A stretch of DNA of 64,000 bases from Algoriphagus sp. NG3. Its GTDB lineage: Bacteria; Bacteroidota; Bacteroidia; Cytophagales; Cyclobacteriaceae. Positions within the stretch are counted from its first letter, which is position 1; the number at the start of each line of letters is the position of its first letter. A program made the translations under genes and the position numbers. Under the pieces are notes generated by a model. That model made no database searches, was not told the origin of the DNA, and saw nothing but the letters and a program-made list of their open reading frames with translations. Shown piece after piece: positions 17,223 to 26,386 of this stretch. The stretch spans positions 3,348,001 to 3,412,000 of the forward strand of contig NZ_CP139421.1 of assembly GCF_034119865.1 (NCBI RefSeq), in the 5' to 3' direction.

Positions 17223-19652
17223 ATGAAACTAATCCTATACCTGACCACTTCCTTACTGTTTTCTATTAATCTTGCTTTTGCCCAGAACCTTGATTTATCA
17301 AAAATGAGCAAACAGGATGGGTTTATCCCTTTTTATTTGGATGAGGACAAAGGAAAGATTTACATCGAAATCAGTAAGCTGGAATGGGAATTCCTATATG
17401 TAAATTCACTCACGGCTGGAGTGGGTTCAAATGACATTGGACTAGACAGAGGCCAGCTGGGAAACACCCGCGTCGTCGAGTTTAGAAAATCCGGAAATAA
17501 GCTATTTTTGGTTCATAAGAATTATGACTTCCGGGCATATTCCGATAATCCGGCAGAAGTACAATCCGTCCGGGACGCCTTTGCAGAATCCATCCTATGG
17601 GGATTTGAGATAACCCAAATAGAAGGTGATAAGCTCATTGTAGACGCCACCAACTTTTACCTTCAGGATGCCCATGGAGTATCTGAAACTTTAAGCAGAA
17701 GCCGTCAGGGTACTTTCCGCACAGATGCTAGCCGGTCTGGCCTGTATCTGCCGATGACCAAAAACTTTCCTCAAAATACGGAAGTAGAAGCAACAATCAC
17801 CTTAACTGGCCAGGCAGCCGGAGGTAATCTAAGATCTGTAACTCCTTCCCCAGATGCAGTCACAGTACGTCAAAGACATTCGTTTATTCAGCTTCCGGAT
17901 GACAACTATCAGCCGAGGGAATTTGATCCCAGAGCCGGTTATGGTAGCATTTCATACATGGATTTTACCTCTCCGATATCCGAACCCATCCTCAAAAAGT
18001 TCATAGCCCGCCACCGTTTGGAAAAAAAAGATCCTACCGCAGCCATGTCAGAAGCGGTGGAACCTATTGTCTATTACCTTGACCGGGGGACACCCGAACC
18101 AGTGGCTTCTGCGTTGATAGAGGGGGGAAATTGGTGGAATCAGGCTTTCGAGGCAGCGGGCTTTATCGATGCATTCCGGGTGGAGTTGGCTCCAGAAGGC
18201 ATGGATCTGATGGATGTACGCTACAATGTGATCCAGTGGGTTCATCGATCTACCCGAGGCTGGTCTTATGGTGCAAGTGTTCGTGACCCGAGGACGGGTG
18301 AGATTCTGAAAGGCCATGTTTCGTTGGGTTCTCTACGTGTGCGGCAGGATTACTTGATCGCTCAGGGACTATTGCAGCCGTTTGAAGATGGTGCTCCGGC
18401 CAATCCACAAATGTTGGAAATGGCTGTTGCCAGATTGAAGCAACTGTCAGCTCATGAAATAGGCCATACGATCGGACTTGCCCACAGCTATGCTACCTCG
18501 GCAAATAACCGCAGCTCAGTAATGGACTATCCTTACCCACTGATCACTGAGAAATCAGACGGTGAGCTGGACTTTAGCAATGCCTATGATGACAAGATAG
18601 GAGATTGGGATAAATGGGCTATCAAATATGGCTATGCCATAGTTCCGGAAGCTGAAGAAGAGCAAGCCTTTCTCAAAAAAACACTCGAAGAAACCTATGA
18701 TGCCGGCCACCAGTTCATCACTGATTCTGATTCGAGAAACCCCAGTGGAGCTCACCCCACTTCACATCTTTGGGACAACGGAACCTCAGCTTCCTCAGAA
18801 CTTTTGAGAATGCTGGACTTGCGTGCAAACAGAATGAAAAGCTTTGGATTAAATGCCATCCCTGATGGGCACCCCCAAGCGCTGCTCGAAGAAGTCTTTG
18901 TGCCATTGTACATGATGCACCGATATCAGATAGAGGCCACAAGCAAGCTTCTTGGGGGGGTGGACTATCGGTATAAAATAAAAGGGGACAATCAGGAAAA
19001 CCATGGCTGGGTTGGCCCATCTGAACAAACGGAGGCACTAGATGCCCTATTATTGGCAATTTCACCAAGCCATCTTAAGGTGCCGGATCACCTGCTCAAG
19101 CTAATTCCCCCGAGGCCATTTGGCTATAGCCGAAACAGGGAAACCTTCGTTTCCAGAGTGAATCCTATATTTGATCCCATAGCACCAGCGGAAAGTATTG
19201 TAGATCTCACGTTTGATTTCCTGCTTGACGGAACCCGGGTCAACCGGATTTATTTACAGCACTTACAACAAAACCAGTTGTTCGGGCCTAATGATCTACT
19301 CACTAAGGTAGAGGAACAGCTTTTCGCCAATTACAACAAGGAAGACATCAATCTGGAAATCATCCTCATGACACAGTCAAAATATGTTGATCATTTGATA
19401 GAATTGGCAAAAAATGCAGAAGTTTCTGCTACGATCCGGGCTATTGCCAGAGGAAGGCTACGCTATCTTGCCGATATGAAAATCCTATCTGATTTGGGCT
19501 GGAATCCATCAGCTCAGCATAAGGTGTATTTGGGTGAAAAAATCAATGCTTTTCTGAATCTGCCAGAAGAACTCGTAGCGCAAGAACAGCTGAAGGCACC
19601 GGATGGGTCTCCTATCGGGATGGAAAGTATGAGTTGCGACTTTGATTTCTAA
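17223..19652 (+). CDS. Secreted zinc-dependent metalloprotease (DUF5117/DUF4953 type)
   Basis: An 809-residue exported protein with signal peptide (MKLILYLTTSLLFSINLAFAQ). The metzincin zinc motif HEIGHTIGLAHS places H411, H415 and H421 as ligands and E412 as the base; a Met-turn-like SSVMDYP follows. The N-terminal half matches the DUF5117 type and the part around and after the zinc site the DUF4953 type, as in other Bacteroidota zinc-dependent metalloproteases of about 800 residues. No lipobox and no T9SS C-terminal domain is obvious, so a periplasmic location is most likely. The gene ends at a strong terminator. Confidence 0.9.
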   Translation: MKLILYLTTSLLFSINLAFAQNLDLSKMSKQDGFIPFYLDEDKGKIYIEISKLEWEFLYVNSLTAGVGSNDIGLDRGQLGNTRVVEFRKSGNKLFLVHKNYDFRAYSDNPAEVQSVRDAFAESILWGFEITQIEGDKLIVDATNFYLQDAHGVSETLSRSRQGTFRTDASRSGLYLPMTKNFPQNTEVEATITLTGQAAGGNLRSVTPSPDAVTVRQRHSFIQLPDDNYQPREFDPRAGYGSISYMDFTSPISEPILKKFIARHRLEKKDPTAAMSEAVEPIVYYLDRGTPEPVASALIEGGNWWNQAFEAAGFIDAFRVELAPEGMDLMDVRYNVIQWVHRSTRGWSYGASVRDPRTGEILKGHVSLGSLRVRQDYLIAQGLLQPFEDGAPANPQMLEMAVARLKQLSAHEIGHTIGLAHSYATSANNRSSVMDYPYPLITEKSDGELDFSNAYDDKIGDWDKWAIKYGYAIVPEAEEEQAFLKKTLEETYDAGHQFITDSDSRNPSGAHPTSHLWDNGTSASSELLRMLDLRANRMKSFGLNAIPDGHPQALLEEVFVPLYMMHRYQIEATSKLLGGVDYRYKIKGDNQENHGWVGPSEQTEALDALLLAISPSHLKVPDHLLKLIPPRPFGYSRNRETFVSRVNPIFDPIAPAESIVDLTFDFLLDGTRVNRIYLQHLQQNQLFGPNDLLTKVEEQLFANYNKEDINLEIILMTQSKYVDHLIELAKNAEVSATIRAIARGRLRYLADMKILSDLGWNPSAQHKVYLGEKINAFLNLPEELVAQEQLKAPDGSPIGMESMSCDFDF

Positions 19653-19661
19653 GCAACTGCT

Positions 19662-19695
19662 AAAACGAGCTCCACATATCTGGAGCTCGTTTTTT
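19662..19695 (+). terminator. Rho-independent terminator after metalloprotease gene
   Basis: An 11-base perfect stem (aacgagctcca / tggagctcgtt) with a 6-base loop followed by a T-run, starting 10 bases after the stop. Confidence 0.9.
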
Positions 19696-19833
19696 CTTTA
19701 GCTTCATTTCTAAAGAACGCCAAAGGCAATCCAATTCAAATAAGTAAATTAGCATTTGAATTGCCTATAGGAATCCATCAGATGGAACTTCCTGTTCACT
19801 TCCTGGTTTATTTAGCGAAACAATTTTAGATAT

Positions 19834-21870
19834 ATGAACAACCCACTATTGGCGGATTTCGCCACACCTTTTGATACTGCCCCTTTTGATAAAATATCCC
19901 CTGATCATTTTCTTCCTGCCGTAAAAGCTGCCATCGCTGAAGCCAAAGATGACATTACAACGATAAAAGCAGAAGCTCTTCCCACATTTGAGAACACCAT
20001 AGAAGCGCTGGACGAAGCAGGTAAGCGGCTTGGTATTATAGCGGGTATATTTTTCAACCTGAACTCCGCTGAGACCAATGATGAAATCCAAGCCCTAGCA
20101 CGGGAGATTTCACCTTTGCTGACAGAGCATGGAAATGATATTTTACTGGATCAAGCTCTATTCCAGCGTGTTTCTCAGATATTTGATCTTAAAGACCAGC
20201 TGGAGTTAAGTGCAGAACAGGTTACTCTTTTAGAAAAAACGTATAAATCTTTTGTCAGAAACGGAGCGAAACTGACTACAGATAAAGCAGAAGAGCTGAG
20301 AAAAATAGACCAGCAGTTAGCACAGACCTCATTGAAATTCGGTGAAAACGCACTGGCTGAGACTAATAAATTCGTGCATTATATAGATCAGGAATCCGAC
20401 TTGGAAGGGCTTCCTGAAGGGATCAAAGAGGCCGCAGCACAAATAGCAGAAGAAAAAGGAGAAGCTGGAAAATGGGCATTTACCTTGGATTACCCCAGCT
20501 ACATTCCCGCAATGACCTATGCCAAAAACCGGGAGCTGAGAAAAATTTTATTTTTGGCCAATGGTACCAAATGTGCGAAAGGCGATGAACTGGATAACCA
20601 GCAAAACATCAAAGATATTCTAAAACTCCGCCATGACAGGGCAGTACTTTTAGGATACAGAAGCCATGCAGATTTCGTATTGGAGGAGCGTATGGCCAAA
20701 AATCCGGATCAAGTAATGTCCTTTTTGAATGCCTTACTCGAAAAAGCAAAGCCCAAGGGAGTTGAAGAGCTAAAAGAACTGGAAGCCTTTGCTAAAAATC
20801 TGGATGGGCTCGATAGTTTGAAAAAATGGGATTTTGCCTATTATTCTGAGTTACTAAAGAAGGAAAAATATGCACTTGATGATGAGTTGCTTAGACCTTA
20901 TTTCCAGTTAGAAAAAGTAGTAGATGGGGTATTTCAAACTGCCGGAAAACTCTTTGGTATTACATTTTCACCCAGGACAGATATTCCTGTATATCATAAA
21001 GATGTGACCGCTTATGATGTAAAAGACAAGGAGGGAAATCATCTTTCTGTATTTTATGCAGACTTTTTCCCACGTCCCGGCAAAAGAAACGGTGCTTGGA
21101 TGACCAGTTACAAAGGGCAACATATAAAAGAAAACAAAGACATACGCCCTCATGTTTCTATTGTCTGCAATTTCACCAAGCCGACCAAATCAAAGCCAAG
21201 TCTTCTGACCTTCAATGAAGTGACTACTCTTTTCCATGAATTTGGCCATGCACTCCATGGAATGATGGCCAAAGGCAGGTATGAGTCACTTTCAGGCACA
21301 AGCGTTTTTTGGGATTTTGTAGAGTTGCCTTCTCAGATATTCGAAAACTGGTGCTATGAAAAAGAATGCCTTGATCTCTTTGCGAAGCACTATGAAACAG
21401 GAGAGAAAATCCCTGAAGAGCTGATAGAAAAAATCAAAAGAGCAGCGAATTTCCAGCAAGGATACCAGACAGTGAGGCAAATCAGTTTTGGGCTGTTGGA
21501 CATGGCCTACCATAGCAAGGATCCTGCTGATATCACCAATGTATTTGACTTTGAAGAATCAGTGATGAAGCCTACCGACCTACTACCAAAGGTATCTGGC
21601 ACGCTCATGAGCACATCCTTTTCGCATATCTTCCAAGGGGGCTACTCATCAGGCTACTACAGCTACAAATGGGCCGAAGTCCTAGACGCAGATGCCTTCG
21701 AACTATTTCAGGAGAATGGGGTTTTCGATCCAGCTACCGCAGACTCTTTCATGAAGCATGTATTATCGGCAGGTGGAAGTGAACATCCTGAGATTCTTTA
21801 TAAGAGATTCCGCGGCAGAGCTCCAAAACAAGATGCGTTATTGAAAAGAGCTGGATTGATATCAGAATAA
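19834..21870 (+). CDS. M3 family metallopeptidase (oligopeptidase A / Dcp-like)
   Basis: A 678-residue cytoplasmic zinc peptidase with the M3 motif FHEFGHALHG (H468, E469, H472) and the downstream helix GTSVFWDFVELPSQIFENW with the third ligand. The C-terminus FSHIFQGGYSSGYYSYKWAEV and RFRGRAP is typical of thimet-like oligopeptidases and peptidyl-dipeptidase Dcp. No signal peptide is present, so it probably degrades peptides released by cytoplasmic proteases. Choice between OpdA and Dcp cannot be made from motifs alone. Confidence 0.93.
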   Translation: MNNPLLADFATPFDTAPFDKISPDHFLPAVKAAIAEAKDDITTIKAEALPTFENTIEALDEAGKRLGIIAGIFFNLNSAETNDEIQALAREISPLLTEHGNDILLDQALFQRVSQIFDLKDQLELSAEQVTLLEKTYKSFVRNGAKLTTDKAEELRKIDQQLAQTSLKFGENALAETNKFVHYIDQESDLEGLPEGIKEAAAQIAEEKGEAGKWAFTLDYPSYIPAMTYAKNRELRKILFLANGTKCAKGDELDNQQNIKDILKLRHDRAVLLGYRSHADFVLEERMAKNPDQVMSFLNALLEKAKPKGVEELKELEAFAKNLDGLDSLKKWDFAYYSELLKKEKYALDDELLRPYFQLEKVVDGVFQTAGKLFGITFSPRTDIPVYHKDVTAYDVKDKEGNHLSVFYADFFPRPGKRNGAWMTSYKGQHIKENKDIRPHVSIVCNFTKPTKSKPSLLTFNEVTTLFHEFGHALHGMMAKGRYESLSGTSVFWDFVELPSQIFENWCYEKECLDLFAKHYETGEKIPEELIEKIKRAANFQQGYQTVRQISFGLLDMAYHSKDPADITNVFDFEESVMKPTDLLPKVSGTLMSTSFSHIFQGGYSSGYYSYKWAEVLDADAFELFQENGVFDPATADSFMKHVLSAGGSEHPEILYKRFRGRAPKQDALLKRAGLISE

Positions 21871-21939
21871 ATTGCTTTATTTACTCGATGGTAAACTGAA
21901 TCCTTCTATAAAACAAGCCCTTATCCTGATGAAATCGAG

Positions 21940-21958
21940 CCTGCCTTCCGCAGGAAGG
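21940..21958. repeat. Small G/C-rich repeat with two competing hairpins
   Basis: Two mutually exclusive stems overlap: cctgc-cttcc-gcagg (21940-21954) and ccttcc-gca-ggaagg (21944-21958). It lies between the M3 peptidase and the AI-2E gene with no T-run, so a terminator is unlikely. Similar short palindromes are scattered in Bacteroidota intergenic DNA (from memory). Confidence 0.4.
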
Positions 21959-21988
21959 TATGGTCTTTAAAAGTCAAATTATAAACAC

Positions 21989-23107
21989 ATGAAAACATCA
22001 GCTTTGCAACTTCCAGCCTACTTAAAAGCTCTGTCGGTAATGGTATTCATTATCGTGTTGGTGTTTTTTCTCGTTGTCGGGAAGAGTCTCCTTGTCCCGT
22101 TATTCATGGGAGGCTTCTTTGCGATCTTATTTACACCCTTGTCGATCTGGCTTGAATCGAAAAAAACCCCCAGAATTCTCTCCTGCATCATCTCATTACT
22201 CTTGATGATTGCACTGGTCGGGGGGCTTTTGACATTTATCATCGGGAATGTGGCAAATTTCACCAAGGATTTTGATGATGTCTCAGGAAAACTGGTGGCC
22301 TATGCAGTCGATATTGACGCCTGGGTCATGGACACATTCTCTTATGATGCGGCGATAGCTGAAAAAGCTAATACAGATTATTTAAAGAATCTATTGACAG
22401 AAAACAGCTCAAGTATAGGTGATTTTGCATTAAAGACAGTAGGGTCACTGACTGGCTTGGTGCTAATTCCAGTTTTCATGTTTTTCTTTCTATTGTATAG
22501 AAATCACCTGACCAATGTGCTTATTCATATTTATAAAGACAAGGATCCAGAGCTGGTAAAAACAAGAATAGTCAGCTTGCGCAAGGTCATACTAAACTAT
22601 ATCGTAGGGGTGGTGAAAGTAATGGGTATTTTAGCAATACTCAACATCACGGCTTTCTCTTTGCTGGGCATAAAACATGCCGTGTTTTTCGGAACACTGG
22701 GTGCAATGTTGAACATTATCCCTTACGTGGGACCATTCTTTGGAGCTATGCTGCCGATGGTTTATTCTTTTCTTACCAAGGACAGCTTATTCTATCCTGT
22801 GGGGGTTCTTGTCAGCTATCAAGTGATCCAAATGATTGAGGGGAATTTTCTTACTCCAAAAATTGTGGGCGGAAATGTAAACTTAAATGCCTTTATCACT
22901 TTTCTTGGTCTAATCATCGGTGGTACAATCTGGGGAGTCGCAGGAATGATACTCATCATCCCTATGATGGCAATATTGAGAGAAATATTTGATTTGAGTG
23001 ATTCTACGCGTCCATTTGCCCTATTGCTCGGTGAGGAAAAGGGAGAGGATAAAAAAGAATCGATGGAAGAAGAGTCTGAAGAACAACATGAAAAAGAAAA
23101 CGACTAA
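21989..23107 (+). CDS. AI-2E family transporter
   Basis: A 372-residue membrane protein with the AI-2E/UPF0118 layout: two N-terminal hydrophobic segments, a soluble loop with an ISSLL-like helix (about 80-150), then further membrane segments including NIIPYVGPFFGAMLP and EGNFLTPKIVGGNVNLN. Family members export or exchange diverse small solutes; the name comes from E. coli TqsA and says little about substrate. The last 30 residues are very acidic and lysine-rich. The next gene starts inside its 3' end (20-base overlap). A second, only distantly similar member lies at 34.1 kb. Confidence 0.9.
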   Translation: MKTSALQLPAYLKALSVMVFIIVLVFFLVVGKSLLVPLFMGGFFAILFTPLSIWLESKKTPRILSCIISLLLMIALVGGLLTFIIGNVANFTKDFDDVSGKLVAYAVDIDAWVMDTFSYDAAIAEKANTDYLKNLLTENSSSIGDFALKTVGSLTGLVLIPVFMFFFLLYRNHLTNVLIHIYKDKDPELVKTRIVSLRKVILNYIVGVVKVMGILAILNITAFSLLGIKHAVFFGTLGAMLNIIPYVGPFFGAMLPMVYSFLTKDSLFYPVGVLVSYQVIQMIEGNFLTPKIVGGNVNLNAFITFLGLIIGGTIWGVAGMILIIPMMAILREIFDLSDSTRPFALLLGEEKGEDKKESMEEESEEQHEKEND

Positions 23108-24026
23108 TTTATTTTTAGCATTACTCATTGCCGGTTCTTCATTTTCCTGTGATTCGGAGGGAAACAAAAAAGGCAGGTTTCTCCTGAAAGGCAATGAAAA
23201 AATGGATGAAAACGACCCTAAAAATGCGATGGGGTTCTATAGTGAAGCCCTTAAAATCGACTCCACCTATTCCGAAGCATATTTTAATAAGGCACTGGCG
23301 CATAATCAGCTCAATCAACTTAGTGAAAGTATCTTTGACCTCACTCTAGCCATCAGATACAAACCTGATTACTATGAAGCTTTCTTTCAGCGTGGGTTAA
23401 ATTATCTGGACAATGGTGAATTCTACAAAGCCAGGGAAGATGCTTCCACACTAGTACAACTGGACGAGCAAAACTGGAAAAGCCATTTCCTGACCGGATT
23501 GGTTGAAGAAAAATTGAAGAATTTCCCAGAAGCCTTGAAGGCTTTCGAAAAAGCTTCCAGTATAAATCCGGGTAATTCGGACCTTCTAGTAAATCAGGCT
23601 ACCATTCTCTTTTATTTAAAAGACTACAAAGGATCAACAAAAATTCTCGATAAGGCTATGGCAGTCAATCCCATGGAGCCCAATCTGTACAATCTCCAGT
23701 CTATGATCTATTTTGAAGAGAAAATGTACACGGAAGCACTAAAAGCAGTAGAGAAAGCCATATCGCTGGACAAAAGCCAAGCGTATTTTTATAATAATAA
23801 GGGTTTGTATCTACTCTATTTAGATCAACCAGAAACAGGTCTTGAGCTGATCAACCAAAGTATCAAAATGAATCCTAACAATCCTTTTGCGCTAAGAAAC
23901 AAGGGCATATATTATGTGATGCAAGGAGATAAAATCTCCGCTTTGCAATACTTGGCAGAATTGGATCAAAAGTATCCTGATATGGAGTTGGTATCCGAAT
24001 ATTTGAAAAAGGCTCAAGCACTCTGA
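23088..24026 (+). CDS. TPR-repeat lipoprotein
   Basis: The open frame extends upstream to 22998, but the start at 23088 gives a proper lipoprotein signal (MKKKTTNLFLALLIAGSSFS then C21), so 312 residues are taken. The rest is a string of tetratricopeptide repeats (about seven, e.g. SEAYFNKALAHNQLNQLSES, YYEAFFQRGLNYLDNGEFYK), which form a protein-binding superhelix. It is probably anchored in the periplasm or outer membrane. It overlaps the AI-2E gene by 20 bases and its end overlaps the convergent kinase gene by 13. Partner proteins are unknown. Confidence 0.88.
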   Translation: MKKKTTNLFLALLIAGSSFSCDSEGNKKGRFLLKGNEKMDENDPKNAMGFYSEALKIDSTYSEAYFNKALAHNQLNQLSESIFDLTLAIRYKPDYYEAFFQRGLNYLDNGEFYKAREDASTLVQLDEQNWKSHFLTGLVEEKLKNFPEALKAFEKASSINPGNSDLLVNQATILFYLKDYKGSTKILDKAMAVNPMEPNLYNLQSMIYFEEKMYTEALKAVEKAISLDKSQAYFYNNKGLYLLYLDQPETGLELINQSIKMNPNNPFALRNKGIYYVMQGDKISALQYLAELDQKYPDMELVSEYLKKAQAL

Positions 24027-26254
24027 TTTCTCTCAAGTATAACTTCGAGAATCATTTTCCTTAATTCATTTGCATCAATCGGTTTGGAAACAAATCCGTC
24101 AAAACCACAATCCTCAATGCGTTCCGCTACTTCTACCATGGCTCCAGCTGTCAATGCAATCACCGGAACATCAGAAACCTGTTTGATGGCAAGCGTAGCA
24201 TCAAACCCATTCATTTCCGGCATCTGAATATCCATCAAAATGCAATCAAACGAGGATTGTTTAGCCGCAGCTATTGCCTCTACCCCATTTTTGGCACGTT
24301 CGAAGGTGAAACCCCATTTTGATATTATTTTCCCCAAAACCAGTGCATTCACATCATTGTCTTCAGCCATAAGCAAATTGAGCGGTAAAACAGTATCGGA
24401 ATATCCCGCATCATTACCGGAATTACTCTCCTGATTTTCAACCACTTCAAATTCCAAATCAAAAAAGAACCGACTGCCAATGTTTAATGTGGATTCCAGT
24501 TCAATATTGCCTCCCATAAGGCTCAAAAGCTTTCTGGTGATTGACAACCCTAGACCCGTTCCACCATATTTGGAGCTGAAAGTTGGTCTTATCTGATCGA
24601 AATCCCTGAAAATTTTTTCCTGATGCTCAGGTGCGATCCCTATTCCATTATCGCTAACTTCAAAATGTACCCTTACCCTTCCGTTTGATTTTTCAAGCAA
24701 GTTTACCGCCACCTTCACCTCCCCTTCTTTGGTGAACTTAAGCGCATTGGTTATCAGGTTATTCAAAATCTGGGACAATCGGGTTTTATCCCCTAAAACA
24801 GTGATGTCCAATCCATCTGAGAGCGATGCTTCTAATTTATTATTACTGTCTCTAGCATGAAATGATAACCCTTTAAGCAATTGCCCAACAAACGATCTCA
24901 GCTGGAGAGGGGATTTTTCAATAGTCAATTTCCCCGCTTCTATTTTCTGAAAATCAAGTAAATCATTGATCATAATGATCAGATTATCTACCGCAAAGTT
25001 GATGGTATCTAATTCTGGTTTCTGGTGGACTTGAGGATGATCGTTAAGTAAGGTATAAGTGGATCCAGATATAGCATTCAGCGGTGTCCGGAGTTCATGA
25101 CTGATCATAGAAAGAAAATCTGATTTAATCTGGTTTGTCCTTTCCGCTGCTTTTCTGGACTCATCCAGTGAAGCCTCAAACTCTTTCTGCCTACTTATGT
25201 CAGTAAGGTATCCATACCAAACCATATCCCCATTATCAAGTGTTTGGGGACTTGCGGCTCCTAAAATCCACCGATATTCATCCTTCTCAGAATCAGATTT
25301 CACCCTAAACTGGCACTGCCATGGCTCCTGCTTTTTAGCTGATGCTATCGAGGAAGTGATGACCTGCGGCAGATCCAACGGATGAATCTTGGATATTGCC
25401 GTGGATATATCCGTGATATTTTCCATCTCTTCTGGACTCAGGCCCAATACCTGAGCTATTCCCTTGGAAAGAAATGAAAAGCTCATTTTCCCCTCACCGT
25501 CCAAAACAAGCTGGTAAAGTCCGCCCGGAACCTGCTCGGTAAGATTCATTAAGAATCGACCGCTATCCACCAGGTTTCTTTCGAGGGTGACTTTTTCAGT
25601 AATGTCCTTTAATGAAAAAATTATGTACTGGTTTGAATCCAGCTTCACCTGCTTTGCTACTACTTCCAGTTCAAGCTTAATATCTGGTAAAAGACGAAGA
25701 ATGGATGAGAATTTATGGGGAACAGGATTAGCTATAGCTTCATTGATCCAAAACCCCCATTGTTTGGAATCCACAAAATAAGCTTCAATTTCCCTGAAAT
25801 GGCTGAACCCCTCTTCATCGCCAAACCCCAAAATCCTCAATGCTTCCTTATTGACAAGAAAGACTTCGCCTCCAGGTTTTAAAACAAACTGTGCCTCTGC
25901 GGATTCCATCAAAAACAGTTCAAATTCCCTTTTAATAGGAAGCCCCTGGTCTCGTACTTTTTCACCTTTATAGAATAAAAAATAGTTTACAGAACTGTCT
26001 TGCGGCAGTTCAATCTGAAAGTCAAATTCATCCCCTGCATAAGAAAATCTCACTTCCTCACTGAAAATAAAATCACTTATATCCATCCCCATGCCTACCA
26101 GACTTCTATCATCCAGGCTTTCCCCGATTTGGTTTTCAAAGGATTGATTTGAATAAAAAATAGCATAAGGATAGCTGTCATCTGTAAGAAACACCATTTC
26201 TGCTGACTCGTAGATCAGTTTTTTAAATGTGCTATTGATGCCTTTTTCGTGCAT
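24014..26254 (-). CDS. Hybrid sensor histidine kinase / response regulator
   Basis: A 746-residue cytoplasmic hybrid kinase with no membrane segment. A poorly defined N-terminal region (1-125) is followed by two PAS-like domains (about 130-240 and 245-365, the second with the PAC-like ending WYGYLTDISRQKEFE), HisKA with H386 (SHELRTPLNA), the HATPase with N and G boxes (ILNNLITNALKFT, GTGLGLSITRKLL), and a C-terminal receiver with D675 (ILMDIQMPEMNG). The absence of a periplasmic sensor suggests an intracellular signal. No transcription factor lies beside it; any output is unknown. It is preceded by a well-formed promoter. Confidence 0.95.
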   Translation of the reverse strand: MHEKGINSTFKKLIYESAEMVFLTDDSYPYAIFYSNQSFENQIGESLDDRSLVGMGMDISDFIFSEEVRFSYAGDEFDFQIELPQDSSVNYFLFYKGEKVRDQGLPIKREFELFLMESAEAQFVLKPGGEVFLVNKEALRILGFGDEEGFSHFREIEAYFVDSKQWGFWINEAIANPVPHKFSSILRLLPDIKLELEVVAKQVKLDSNQYIIFSLKDITEKVTLERNLVDSGRFLMNLTEQVPGGLYQLVLDGEGKMSFSFLSKGIAQVLGLSPEEMENITDISTAISKIHPLDLPQVITSSIASAKKQEPWQCQFRVKSDSEKDEYRWILGAASPQTLDNGDMVWYGYLTDISRQKEFEASLDESRKAAERTNQIKSDFLSMISHELRTPLNAISGSTYTLLNDHPQVHQKPELDTINFAVDNLIIMINDLLDFQKIEAGKLTIEKSPLQLRSFVGQLLKGLSFHARDSNNKLEASLSDGLDITVLGDKTRLSQILNNLITNALKFTKEGEVKVAVNLLEKSNGRVRVHFEVSDNGIGIAPEHQEKIFRDFDQIRPTFSSKYGGTGLGLSITRKLLSLMGGNIELESTLNIGSRFFFDLEFEVVENQESNSGNDAGYSDTVLPLNLLMAEDNDVNALVLGKIISKWGFTFERAKNGVEAIAAAKQSSFDCILMDIQMPEMNGFDATLAIKQVSDVPVIALTAGAMVEVAERIEDCGFDGFVSKPIDANELRKMILEVILERNQSA

Positions 26255-26326
26255 AGATAAGCTGCTTGCATGGAATGGCAGTTAATTCTTCAAGAATCAA
26301 CGGATCCTAACCCACAATCTCAGCTT

Positions 26327-26358
26327 CAAAAATACAGTATTTTGTATTTCATACCAAA
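26327..26358 (-). promoter_or_regulatory. Predicted promoter for the hybrid kinase gene
   Basis: On the minus strand TTTG (26358-26355), exactly 20 bases, then TATTTTTG (26334-26327): both elements of the Bacteroidota consensus at ideal spacing. The expected transcript start leaves a leader of about 65 bases. Confidence 0.65.
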
Positions 26359-26386
26359 TAATATGCACTATAAAAAAAGACCCCTA

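Noticed and set aside
22998..23087. N-terminal extension of the TPR lipoprotein (30 residues)
   Set aside because: It lies in the AI-2E coding sequence, is very basic, and would bury the lipoprotein signal.
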